Part shown: positions 33,112-44,476 of the stretch, piece after piece
Position numbering within the stretch: the first letter of the stretch is position 1
How the letters are laid out: every line of letters begins with the position of its first letter
Source: Dillenia suffruticosa
Lineage: Eukaryota; Streptophyta; Magnoliopsida; Dilleniales; Dilleniaceae
Direction: 5' to 3'
Length of the DNA stretch: 64,000 nucleotides
NCBI GenBank assembly: GCA_033439265.1
Contig: JAVTVX010000011.1
Coordinates: 13,599,090-13,663,089, forward strand
Notes under the pieces: generated by a model
What the model was told of the DNA's origin: nothing
Databases searched by the model: none
What the model saw: the letters and a program-made list of their open reading frames with translations, nothing else
Made by a program: the position numbers and the translations under genes

Positions 33112-36100
33112 TTGAGAGAAATAGCCAAAGGTTCATCGTTTGGTTTTTTTCCTCGTATCAGAGGTATCAGGACTACTATGTTACTGGAAGAACTATGTGA
33201 CATCCGGAGTCACATGCTGTTGGGAAATAACTTTGAAGTCATGTTGACGATGGACGATGATACATGTAATATGGTTTCGGGAAACCGAGTCTCAACGTAC
33301 AAACAATCGGTGAAATATGGTATGAATATACCGTATACTGGCCCTATCGATAGGGTTGTGGTGCGTTGGAATATTTTTTCAACATTATTGATTCCCAGCA
33401 CTCGGCGCTTGGTGGTTGCCATCGTGTTTCTGATGAGTTTTTGCTGTTTGCGTTTTGATTTTGAAGTCTTGGTTTCGGTATTCTCACTAAAGAAGTGCAG
33501 GATGAAGGGTTCCACCAGGGGTTGGTTTTGCTTGCAGACTCAAAAAAAGTTTGACTGAAAACTTTTTTACAGTGGGACTATCGATAAGAATTGGATATAT
33601 AAGTATTTCTTCGTTGGCTTCTTGGAGAGTGACTTAATGCCGGAGCTTCCGGTGCCTGACACTTGTCCATTAGTAGGGTGAAGCCTCACTAGTCTTCTTG
33701 TAACTTTGGCTTCATTCGATCTGTGGGTGATTATTGTGAGGCATTGCAGAGAATTTTGGTTGTTCATCTCCTAGATGATGAGATGCTGTCGTCATCGAGT
33801 TACTTGGGGAAAAAAGAGCAATCAAGAAGCCCCTCTTGCTCAAGAAGAAGAAGAAGAAGAAAACTACAGATTTTTGGCATTCTGCCGCGAAGGAGGACTT
33901 GAAGTAGATTTCCATTGATCGATAGATGAGGGTGGAAGCAAAGGGAGCCTTTAGAGGAGATGAAAGTTCGTCGAGGGTTCATTTACATGATTTGACCCCA
34001 CTCACCTCTTTGAGGGTCAAGAGGAGTCAAGTGCAATTGCAAGAGTCACCTGAGGAGGTGACTATTGAGAGTTTAGAGGGGAGGTCACTGGTTGCTCAAG
34101 AACTTGCTCAACCGGCTGTTGATGAGTCGACAGAGTTTGGTGATAAAAGACTCAGAGGTGAGTGTTTTATTGGTGGAACTAGCAAGGGTTCCTAGGTGAA
34201 AGGAGAAGATTATGCTCCCAGGGCTTCAGCAGCGGCAGTGGGACTTTTTTTGTAGTGTTTTGAAGATGTTGGCCCTGAGCTGGTAGAGGGGCCTAGTGCA
34301 ACGCCATCCTCTGCCGTTCTGTTGTTGCCCTTGGACAAAGGCAATGGTGTGGTGTTCAATGTCACGCCCCAAACCGGGATCGTGAACAGCCGCCCGTTGT
34401 CCCTGGATGCCGACTGTATTTTACAGAAAATCAAGCAGAACCTCCCTATAAATCGGAGGTTTCCCGTGTATAATTAAACCTGTATTATCAAAATCAACCT
34501 ATACTGTAAACAAATGGCCATCCTGATCTCTCCAAAATTTACAATTTCGACTCCAAACATCTAGAACAACGTAAAGCTATAAAATTTCTAGCAGTTCTAG
34601 CCACAAACCTTTACTGTCATGTCTAACTAGAGCATGAACAGCCGCCACACCGAACGGATCTAACTTTTATCTTATATACAATAATTTTCCCAAGTAACAT
34701 TTAAATATGTACAATCGCCTCAATGCAAATGAAATATGAGAGTTAAATTATACAGTCATCCCAAAATAAGTACACGGCCAACTACGGATCTCAATGTCAA
34801 GACCTCGCAGGGTCGAAACTAAATTAAGATTTCATATTTCTATTTAAAGTAAATCTCACCGTCGGGAACACCAAATCCGCTCTAGAGCCTGTAACATCGT
34901 TTTATCACAATAAACCTGTCTGAGGAGGGAAAAGAAAGGGGTGAGTATCATGGCAAAATACTCAGTGAGTGAGGGGGATAATATCAAGTATAAATAGTGA
35001 GGGTGAACCATTGGAGTGTCAAATAATATCATTTGAAACAAAAATTTATATTTCGTAGCAAAACATGATGTGTTTAGCAATTTGAAATCATTTAGTCAAT
35101 CACATGATAACAAACATGTATGCATCCATTTAAAATTAAGTAATATTAGAGCGAGCCAAAAATGATCCTGGCAAAGGTCAACCCTGACTAAGAACAGACG
35201 CATCGGGGGTTTTATTATGCATAGATTTTAAAACGCCCTCTACCCCGACATTGGCCATGAGTTCGCTGGGGCTAACTCATCAACGTGTATAGGACCCCAC
35301 CCGGTACTAGACGGTGGCGTCACACACGTTCTCCCCCTACGTGGATTTAACCGGCCGCGCCTATAACCTTTAGAATAAACGACGTTTGCGGATACCTTCT
35401 GCAGAAGCGTATCCGGACAACCCGTGCCTCTACAAACGCCCTTCGTAGCTACGGAATCATCATAGTATCACAAGGGCACAACGTTCCATAGAATCACAAG
35501 GGCACAACGTCCCAGGACACAATGTCCCAGGGTACAACGTCCCACAAGTAAAATCATATCATCGCATAACTAGTGGGCATCCGACCCACATAGTTCATCA
35601 AAGCATTTCAAGTTTGCGTGCCAATATGTTTCATCAAATCATTTCAAAACAGCATATTAATGCAACGATAGAAAATGAAATTTATCAATTTTTAAGTGAT
35701 GACACAAGTTTTGTTTTCATTTCAAACCATGGACGACTTTCCAAAAGACAAACCTAATTAAATCAACAAATTTTATATCAAATAAAACTCTAATAAGGGA
35801 TTTTATCAACAAAAATTATTCAAACTTCGAAGTGGGTGCATTTCTCTCACCTAGGGTTCCTCGGGTTTCAGATCTAGCTGTTGTTCGCCCGTCGAGTTGG
35901 TCTAAAACCTGTAATATTTTTAAATTTCAAATATATTAGAAACAACTAATTTTCTAACACCAAACCCTAGAACTTCCGCGGGTCGGTGGGCTGGCGGGCT
36001 AGCCCGCTAGTGGGCTCATGGGCTTTCAGTCCGGTTTGCTGGCCGCAGCGGGCTTCGCGGGTCGCAGTGGGCTCGCGAGTCAGCAGTGGGTGCACAGGCC

Positions 36101-36518
36101 GAAATAGGCCGTGGGTTGCAGTGGGCCGCGGCTGGACTGGGCCTTGGGCCGCTGGTGGGCTGGCCCGCTCACAGGCTAGGGCTCACGCTCGCGAGCTGGA
36201 GCGCGTTCTCGCGAGTTGAGGCGTGCGCTCACGATAGGATCGTGCGCTGTGAGGCGTGTGCGCTCACGTAGACGGGTAGTGTGTTGTGCGCACTGTGCTC
36301 ACGCAGGGGCGCGCAGGCTGGGGCGCGCTCGCGCTGGTTCGCGGGAGATCGTGCACTGGCTCACGGGAGATCGCGTGACTACGCGCTGTGCAGAAAGTGA
36401 AGTGCTGCTCACGGGCTGATCGCGTGCTCGCGTGAGGAGGGAGGAGGCGCAACAGGTAGGAAGGAGCTGCAGCGGCGGCTGGGAGCGGTGGCGAGAGGGA
36501 GAGGCCGCGGCGGAGGAG

Positions 36519-36559
<41 letters not shown>

Positions 36560-37435
36560 GGGGAAAAAAGAGAGATTATGGCTTTTTATTCCTAATCCAG
36601 ATTTTTTTTTCTTCTCTGGTGTTACATTCAAGGAAGAGGTATTTCCTTATGCTATCCCTATTTGGTCTTTTGATAGTCATCGAGATTTGAAGGAGCGTGA
36701 AATGATGACGATTAGTGCTGGAGACAATCGTTACTGCTACGTGAATGTTATTGGAGGGAACCAGATAGTTGATTGGTTAAACTTTAACCATTCAGATCTG
36801 GAGCTAAACAAGTTCTTACTCGAGTTGGGCGACGAGACTTTGTAACAGTATTTTCCTTTTCTTAGTGTTCGTTTGCTTTTCCTTTTCCAGCCTACTGACT
36901 GATTCTTATTTGCTTAAACCATGGTCCTGGTGGAGTTTCAAAAGCGATTGAGGGAGCAGACGTTGAGCCACATGAGATGTTGTTCTAACCAGACGTTGGA
37001 TGATGTCTTCCGATTGGAGAAAGCCCTTTTGCAAAGGGAGAGGGAGCTTGAGGAGGTGAGGTCTTCTGTGGCCACCATGAGTGCTCGTAATGAAGCAATT
37101 GAACAGTTAAGGGTCGAATGGGATGTGACACTTCATCAGTGTTAATGGTTGAAGGCAGAGGCCAAGGTTTGCAAGGTATGCAGGCCGTTAGGAGGCTAAC
37201 CGACATGCATGATTAGTCTCTTCAAGCTGCAGAGCGAAAAATAGCTGAGTTGGGGGCCATTATGGATCAACATGCTCGCATTCGACGCAAATTGTCTGAG
37301 AGGCTCTAGTACACTATGGAGATTATTCATCAAGTATGGTTGGCGAGCGCCATGCCCCCAGATGTTGTGGACACTCCTTCTGAACTCGAGTTTGTTCCTG
37401 CTCCTATTGAGCTGGATATACATCCTGTCTCTTGA
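33112..37435 (+). pseudogene. Antisense ORF (aORF) protein of the Tat element, broken
   Basis: The plus strand encodes a protein opposite in sense to gag. Readable pieces: KGSTRGWFCLQTQKKF and NWIYKYFFVGFLES (33490-33640), a GW..F/W.+.FFV pattern known from Tat aORFs; a charged linker to 34359; FKEEVFPYAIPIW after the solo LTR; a Leu/Glu-rich coiled-coil-like segment (36921-37145: LEKALLQRERELEEVRSS); and an acidic C-terminus (PPDVVDTPSELEFVPAPIEL) ending with TGA at 37433-37435. Function of aORF proteins is unknown. Stops and shifts make it non-functional here. Confidence 0.65.
34360..36626 (+). mobile_element. Solo LTR, 2.27 kb, nested in the aORF
   Basis: It starts tgtcacgcccc and ends ctggtgttaca, TG...CA ends. 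The flanks are ttcaa (34355-34359) and ttcaa (36627-36631), a perfect 5-bp duplication. Removing it rejoins the aORF in frame (NGVV then FKEEVFPYA). It has a very GC-rich patch at 35980-36470 (ggctggcgggct, gcgcgctc words) and a (GA)n tract at 36527-36556. No internal retrotransposon domains occur, so this is a solo LTR of a long-LTR family, probably gypsy. Confidence 0.8.
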
Positions 37436-37689
37436 TCGGGGTTCTCTGTTTTCTTTTGTAACTCTCCCCTTTTGTATCTTTTTTCAAATTTATCAATGAG
37501 ATGGTCTTTCGTTCTTGTTCCAACTTATGCTTCGTGTTGATAGTAGTACTTTTCACTAGATTGAGTGTTATTAGGGAGACATGTTCTTAGTTAGTGAGGC
37601 ATTCCTCTGATACTGAGTTTCTTTGATAAGCTATTTGGTAGGACGGGTTACTGGTTCTTAACAAGAAGGTGGGTTCTTTGTTGATCATG

Positions 37690-38325
37690 ATTTGAGTTCA
37701 TTGGGTAGGTGATGCTTGGTCGTTCGAGGAGATAGGTCTTTAAAGATAGGCTCTGTTCGTGAGAACTGAATGACATTGACCCATTCAGATAGATAGATCC
37801 CTAATAATATTCATGAGAACTAGGCGATACTGACATATTTTGAGAGATAGATTCCTAATGATAGACTCTGTTCGGGAGGACTAGGTGATGCTGGCTCATT
37901 TAGGGATAAAAATCTCTAATGATGGACTCTATTCGGAAAAACTAGGTGATATTGGCCTGTTTAGTGAGATAGATCCCTAACGATACACTCTGTTTGGGAG
38001 AACAGGTGATACTGGCCCATTTGAGAAGATAAATCCCTAATAATAGACTCCGTTCGGAAGGATTGAGCAACGTTAGACCATGCAGGGAAATAGATCCCCA
38101 ACGATAGTTTCTGTTTGGGAGGACTAAGCAATACTGGCCTATTCGGGGAGATGAATCTCTAATGATAGACTCTATTCAGGAGGACTAAGCGACGTTGGCC
38201 CATTCAGATAGATAAATTCCTAACAATAAACTCCATTTAAGATGACTGAGTGACATTGGCCCATTTGGGGAGATGGATCCATAATGATAGATTCTGTTTG
38301 GGAGGGCTGATTGATATTGGCTCGT
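37690..38325 (-). repeat. Tandem array, about ten units of roughly 60 bp
   Basis: Units run like gatagactctgttcgggagg followed by actaggtgatactggcccat and gatagatccctaa, with many substitutions and small length changes. The array replaces the expected reverse transcriptase-integrase part. Tat-lineage elements are known to carry variable tandem repeats near their 3' untranslated region. Confidence 0.88.
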
Positions 38326-38479
38326 GCTCAGTGCAATTAATTGCTAAGGGAAATGAGACACGTGGTTAAAATGAAACAATGATTAATAGATTAAGTGTTA
38401 AAAGTAGGTACCATAGGCCACTCGTCAAGGGGTATTACGAATGCAACCAGAAATAGAGAGAGAGAGAGGTCTAAAGTTT

Positions 38480-39149
38480 ACTTAAGGGGAAAAGTTAGGG
38501 GTTTTAGATCACAAAGTAATGTCCCGATACTATCGGAGGTATTGAACTTGATTTTTATATGTTTCGTACTCAATAATGCCTTTAGAGTGTTAAGACCAGA
38601 TCTTCACAAGATAACATTATAGAGTGAGAGGAGCTTAACCACATTGAATGTGATTGATGCCATTGCATGGTCGGGCAGAGTTCCAAGGGTCATGGGCAGT
38701 GAAATGATACCTTTAGGGTAGATCCATTTTCTTGAGAGCCCCTTGATAGGTCCAGCGTGAGACTGCAGGTGCACGAGGGAGAAACTCATATGTTGAAAGA
38801 CATTCCAATAAATGAGGTTGCAGTTGACCCCTCGGTCGACAAAGATTCTTTTGATCTTATATTGCCTGATCTTAGTTATGATAACGAGGGAATCGTGTTG
38901 ATTTGGATCAACCCTGATTAAGTCATTGCTATTGAAACCAATCATAGATCTCTTCTTTTTGGGTAGTTTCCTGGCATGGGCGGTGAGAATCTCTTTACAA
39001 ATAGAGCCGGATAGCTTTATCTTTTGGAAGATTGGAGCGACTAGGCTCCCCTCCTCGTTCATTTGTGTTCGTACTCGATTGCATCGATGTAGTGTTTGTA
39101 AGATATGGGTTGAGAGGTAAGGTTGTGAGGGGGTCATACCTACCTGCAC
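38480..39149 (-). pseudogene. Gypsy retropepsin and linker remnant
   Basis: The frame 38604-39149 contains GFNSNDLIRVDPNQHDSLVI and IKRIFVDRGVNCNLIYWNVF, then GIISLPMTLGTLPDHAMASI and YNVIL. The active-site Asp is present, but the usual VDGGS(S/A) reads VDRGVN. After a stop the linker continues (LNTLKALLSTKHIKIKF) to about 38480, exactly where reverse transcriptase should begin. Confidence 0.85.
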
Positions 39150-39199
39150 TTGAAGGATTACTCCATCTAGTTGGTTGTGGGCGTCTCCTGGGATTGGCC

Positions 39200-40610
39200 G
39201 GTCAACTTGTTCGTTCTCTCTCTTTGAGCCTTGAGGGAATCCCTTTGTTTCCGCATCGATGAATCTTTGGAGTTGACTACTACGGAGAGGAACTCGAGTT
39301 CATCTTTTAGCTTTTTTCATTCATGTGTGAGATGACTATAGTTCCAGTGGAATTGGCAATATCGATTTTTGTCCTTCTTAGGATCATCCTTTGCGGGACG
39401 AGAGCGCCACTTGATATAGGGTTTGTTTTGGATCTGGAGGATTACTTGACTAGAAATCTCGTTTAGAGGGGTGTAATTAGTGAACCTCCGTTGTTGTGGG
39501 GCCCTTGGTGGGCCTTCTTAGGTAAGGACCAATGAGGTAATTGGCTGCACTCTTTTTGAGCTGGTTGGATACGTTGCTTGTCATAGGTTTCAGTATCTTC
39601 TGTGGCGATATATTTTTCTGCCCAAATATAAAATTCCTGAATAGTGGAGGGAGGATTTTTAGTAATGGATGTTTTCATTTTGGACAGTTATAGTCTTGTG
39701 AGCAGCATTGCCAGTATGATAGAATGGTTTAGTCTAGAGACCTTCATCATCTTTACCTTGGACTTCTTAAGGAAATCTCTCAACGGCTTGTCCTCCCTTT
39801 ATCGTAACGAAAGGAGAGATGTGGACTTTCTCTTGGCCCCTCTACTGATGACAAAGTGCACCTCGAAAGGTTGTCGGAATTGAGAAAAACTCTTGACACT
39901 GAAAGGGGGAGTGAATTGAACCATATTAACGCATTGCCCTTTAGAGTCGTTGGGAAGTGTTTGCACATGACGGTGTTTGACATGTCTCTTTAAATCATCA
40001 CAATGATGAAGTAGGTGATGTGGTCCTTAGGATTAGTGGTGCCGTTATACTTTTCCAATGGAGGGAGAAGCACGTCAAGAGGCATCGGATCATAAGAGAT
40101 CTCGGGATCAAATGGCGAGAGACCGATGGGATATTGAGTAGACTCATCTGTCTTCATGTTCGTTCGCTTTAGCTCGTTTCCCATGAGCTCCTCAATCTGT
40201 TTCCTTAAATTGTTCGGGTGTCGAGATGTTACCGAGGATTCTCGGTGTTCTCTTGGCTCGAGCCTTTGTGTGTGCATGTGGCCCAATCCATGAGAAGAGG
40301 ATTGGGCTCCTAGTTGAAGGGTACAAATGTGTTTTTTAGCTGCTTGCTTATACTTTGTATTTTGGATTTCAGCCTTTCTACCTAAGGTTGAGAGACAGTT
40401 GTGGTAGAAGCAGGATCGGCAAGGGATGTCGAGTGATTTGGGTGGCCGGCCAGGGGTTGGACCTCAAGGGGATTAGTGATGATATGAGATTTAGTAGTGT
40501 TATTCGCCATGTGGTGTGTGATATTCGTTGGGAAGGTAGTGTGCCCTTCCATCAAGGATGCGACTTTGGAAGCCACTCTGGTCAATCTCCAGGGTGGCAT
40601 TCTCTCTTGC
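39200..40610 (-). pseudogene. Gypsy (Tat) gag remnant
   Basis: Pieces in order: an N-terminal part (40600-40382), SPFDPEISYDPMPLDVLLPP then EKYNGTTNPKDHITYF (39990-40286), CKHFPTTLKGNALIWFNSLP (about 39960-39900), KNPPSTIQEFYIWAEKYIA (39600-39678) and a YCQFHWNYSHLTHE segment (39320-39370), matching the CxxH...H C-terminal block of Tat gag. Several frameshifts separate the pieces. Confidence 0.85.
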
Positions 40611-40635
40611 TAAAGCTACGTAGGACAGACTTCAT

Positions 40636-41229
40636 TGCCTATCTCACGTGATTAACTTAACGGTATATATATAATTATCCGGCATGAGAGATGTATGCAT
40701 TTTGGGTGTAAAACCGTAGTTTCTTTGTAGAAGATACCCGAAATTATTGAGATCACAATGAAAGGATCCCAAAAGATCTCAAATGCTATCGATTAGGAGG
40801 TTTTGATGGCTGTAGAGATTCCTTTCCACGATTTGAAGTCTTCTTTTCATTTATTGAAGATTCTATTTGTATTTTCAAGAGGAGTGAATATTTGCCCTTG
40901 GGATTGAGTGACAATCACCAAACACCAGGTGGGTGTTGTGACCGAGCAACCGTCTATCGATTAGAACTTGGTCGATGAATACTGAGTGAGTATGGGCCGT
41001 GTTTATCTGTTTAGGAGATAAATTTTATATTGACGACATGTTTCAGTCGATGTATCCCTTGAACCAAAGGTTATGAGGGTTTCAAGTCTCGTAATAGCGA
41101 CAGGTTTTTAAACTAAACGGTTGATTGATCAAATAGCTGCCAATTGGGTGGGCCATAGGAATACTCGGAGTTGTTCTGGGCCAATTTTGAGCCCAAGAGG
41201 ATTTGGACCGTTTTGGTCATGCATCATCA
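40636..41229 (-). repeat. 5' LTR of the Tat element
   Basis: Partner of 32284-32878. The sequence just inside it (minus strand from 40635: atgaagtctgtcctacgtag) does not match a tRNA primer site that I recognise. Confidence 0.87.
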
Positions 41230-42379
41230 GCATCAATGGTTGCAAGACCTCCAAATAAAAAGGAAGACTTAGCTTGTGAAAATGAAATAAGGGATATAAA
41301 GTATATAGAAGATTAAGGTGGTAGAGTCAAAACTATTTTAGTATACAAAGCGAAACGATAAGTACAAAACCACGGATACATGTATATCAAAATCAAACTC
41401 ATCAAACCTCATGTCTATCGATCGTCAGGGTAGAAACTCTACCCGGGGCTACAAGTCATTCTGGATCTCGCTAGATAGCGCTTCATATATAATCAGAATT
41501 AAGCGACTTATGTACAATATGCAACAAAAAGTAGAGTCATAGGAGCATGTCCCACCTACAGAGTGAACATATACATACAATTAATGAGTTAACATGTGAG
41601 AGAGAGAGAAAACTGATTATACATTGGCCAAAATAGGGCAAACATATGCCCTTCCCTTACCGGGCATGGAAGATGCATAAACACAACAAATCCATAACAC
41701 GAGGCACATGCCATGTATATTTATCGCATGACATAAATACAAGAAGGCAACTAGGACTTGGTTTTAATGCGGGCCTCAGCGGGTCCATCAAGTTATATGG
41801 ACCAGGTAGGGTCAAACAAGCTAAACTAGGTCAAACGGGGTTGAGCGGGTTAACCTAGGTCAAGCTAGTTCAAAATGGCTAATATAGGTCAACTTGAGTT
41901 GTCAAATGAAACCATCCAACGTCAAAAGAAATGCAAAGTAGGTTTTTCGATTTCAGGTTATCATCATAACAATGATAGAGCAACCACTACAAACGACCAA
42001 GGTTGCACTATCAACCATGATCAAAACATACACCAAGCGATATATCACTAACCAAAGCCCCAAATAGGATCAACTCAAAATAGGCTGAACTAGGAGATCT
42101 CAGGGCTTCACACTTAAAGGATCTCAATAGGGTAGGGTCTTAAGGCTTGCATTAGGTGGCCGTCTAGGCTCAACCGAGGTAGGAAAGGAAACTGATCTGA
42201 AACTCGTGGAGGCTCAAACGGACGAACATGCCCAAATAACCAACAAACACGACAAACAAGTTTGGCGACCGATGATATGACAAAGGCTTTGTGCCATTGA
42301 CCCATAGGAGCTAAGAATAACAATTGAACCAAAACTCAAAACACTCAATCGAAAATTAGGCATCTGTTCCTTAACACAA
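41230..42379. other. Repeat-like noncoding DNA, possible degenerate LTR
   Basis: 41760-41900 has ggtcaaacgggg/gagcgggtta words like the GC-rich patches in the LTRs above. No clear ends or coding. Confidence 0.35.
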
Positions 42380-43250
42380 ACTCGTTCAGTTCAGTCTCCA
42401 TGCCTATATATATAGCTCCTTTGTACATTCTTTAATACACTGAATAATATACTATTTCTAAAATCTCTCTGATTTTTATTCATAAATTCTTTCTTTTCTC
42501 CCAACGTGGTATCATGCTATCAGTTTTTCCATCCTAGAATAGTCAAAATTCCAAAAGAAAAAAGGTTAGGGTGTCTCCCTCTCCTTTCTCTGTGATCAGC
42601 CATCTCCATTACTAATCACCACTCATCCACGTTCTACTCTTCATGTTCGACCGAAGATCTTTGCCTTCTACTGCCGCCAACTTCAACCTTCACTGTCGAT
42701 TGCTCGATTTCATCGTCTTTTTCACCATCTCCTACCATCCGACTTCTCAGCTGCCATTTGTTCATCCTCTTCTCCGTCGCCCTTGGCGAAGTTCCTATCT
42801 TCTCCATCGCCTTCGACTTTGAGTTCTCAAATCATCGTTGCCGTTTTCTTCTCGGTGGATGACCTGAGTTGCCATTTTTCCTCGCCTTTTTCTGCATCTC
42901 GACTTGCTTTCTTTATTGCCAAAGAATGCCATTGATTTGAGATCGAGCAATCCAGCCCTTAATTAAGGACAAATTCCAAAAAGAAAAAAAAAAGGATGGT
43001 GATATAATTTTAGTATCACTATATTCACATAATATGTTTATTATATTTATCATCGTACTAATATAATATTTACAGTCTACTGTGAATATTCTCTCTAGTG
43101 CTAGGAATTGGGTGTTTGTGTATATATGTAGTCCTTCTGTACATTCTTTAATATATTGAGTAATACATTTTATTTTTGAATTTTTTCTATTTTCTTTATT
43201 TCTAAATTTTCTCAATAAAGAAGATTTAAATTCTTCCGAATCAATTTCAG
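42380..43250 (+). mobile_element. Short copia-like remnant with partial terminal repeats
   Basis: tacattctttaatacactga (from 42424) and tacattctttaatatattga (from 43140) lie in similar contexts about 716 bp apart, like the 3' halves of two LTRs. At 42507-42513 tggtatc follows the first, resembling an initiator tRNA-Met primer site. A purine tract aaaaagaaaaaaaaaaggat (about 42979-42998) precedes tgatata, a possible 3' LTR start at 43000. No coding domain is recognisable between them. Confidence 0.45.
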
Positions 43251-43410
43251 GATTGTGCTCACAATTTTCTAATTGCTCGTCTCTTTTTCAAGACTTGAAA
43301 TTTGTTGTTAACAATCACAAGGATATGATACAGTTTCTTATGGATGGGGAAATTAGTGCGCTGTAAATTGAGCTGAGATGTCAAAGAACTTGCAAATGGA
43401 ATTTCAGTAA

Positions 43411-43501
43411 GCTGTTCTAATAGAATAGTTTAGTGATTACAATCTCCTCCCATAATCTGGTGATTCTGGGTTCAAATATAACTAAAAAGAAAAAAAAAAA
43501 A
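43411..43501 (+). mobile_element. Very short SINE-like element, copy A
   Basis: tagtttagtgattacaatct, cataatctggtgattctggg and a ttcaaata box are followed by an A-rich tail. The 13-bp flanks ggaatttcagtaa (43398-43410) and ggaattttagtaa (43502-43514) differ at one base. Confidence 0.72.
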
Positions 43502-43574
43502 GGAATTTTAGTAAACTTGGCCCGGGGTTCACAACCTGGTTTGGGCCTCCAATCTAGTGAAGCTCACGGGTAAG

Positions 43575-43636
43575 GGTACTCGGTTGACTTAAATTTGAGA
43601 CAGCCGGTACTCGGTTGACTTAAAATTGAGACAGCC
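43575..43636. repeat. 31-bp tandem duplication
   Basis: ggtactcggttgacttaaa is repeated at 43575-43605 and 43606-43636 with one substitution in the unit. Confidence 0.9.
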
Positions 43637-44476
43637 TCCTCCGGGAGGAATCACACTGGACTGTCTTTGCATTTTTTATTTTTATTTTTAATTTTTTATA
43701 ATTAACCGATTTTTAAAATTATATTAATTCAATGCAAACATTATTGAACCTAATTTAAAGAAAATTCTCTCAATATAAGTCTTTTCTATTGTCAAGTTTT
43801 AAATCCAAAATTTAATTAAAAAATTTAGTAATCTTATCCATTAGACCAACTGTTCATTTATATTATCTTTACATTCTAAAATTTGAGAACTATTGTCAAA
43901 AGAAGGGTACGACCATAGGGATGTTTTATCTTAAGAAGCACGATGCAAAGCCCTATTAGAGTCCTTTACGAGACATGAGAAAACGAATTCATGTTCTAGT
44001 ACAATAGATGCACGATCTCAAACTTGTGCAAATAAAACCTCAACTACCATCTTTAGAGTATGTATTAGTAAATTCACCATAAAATGAGCAGTAGGCAAGC
44101 ACATTTGTTCAAAGGTTTTTTCTATGCAGTTACTAAGAATTGAATTACGAATTTTATCAAGAGAAAAGTAAATTCTCTATAAGTTAAGAGCTAAATGCTT
44201 AATCTTGAAGCAATATCTAAGGGTGGTCATGTAGATTGATCCCCAAGGAGTTTAAGATTGAGATGTTTGAATGGACAAAACTAGGATCCTGGATGTGGGT
44301 TAAATAGATCTTGCTACTGCTTAGAGTTAGAATCTACAAAATGTTAGATCACTGTACAGATGCTTCAAATGTAAAACCTACTTTACAGAGCTTAGCTACA
44401 GAAAATGTGGTTTTTCTTACTTCTTTTTTAAAGCCTTTATTTCTTTACATGTATCTCTTGCGTGGGTGTGTCGACT
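43637..44476. other. Intergenic/3' flank of the kinase gene, nothing recognised
   Basis: No coding or element ends seen. The right end probably includes the kinase 3' untranslated region. Confidence 0.4.

Larger units (their letters stand above)
32284..41229 (-). mobile_element. Non-autonomous Tat-lineage Ty3/gypsy retrotransposon
   Basis: Direct repeats of about 595 bp (32284-32878 and 40636-41229) are the LTRs; on the minus strand they start tgatgatgc and end ataggca. Reading minus, gag (about 40600-39200) and protease with linker (about 39000-38480) follow the 5' LTR. An opposite-strand ORF (33112-37435), the hallmark of Tat elements such as Retand, precedes the 3' LTR. Reverse transcriptase, RNase H and integrase are absent; a tandem array occupies the gap. 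A purine-rich tract lies just inside the 3' LTR (minus strand, 32879-32893). No clean target duplication: flanks are gagtc and gcatc. A solo LTR is nested inside at 34360-36626. Confidence 0.85.

Noticed and set aside
35986-36640. Open frames in the GC-rich part of the solo LTR, some running into the GA tract
   Set aside because: Same cause: low-complexity composition; the frame crossing 36627 is the end of the LTR fused by chance to the aORF.
32279-41234. Target duplication for the Tat element (gagtc / gcatc)
   Set aside because: Only three of five bases agree; not better than chance for decayed flanks.
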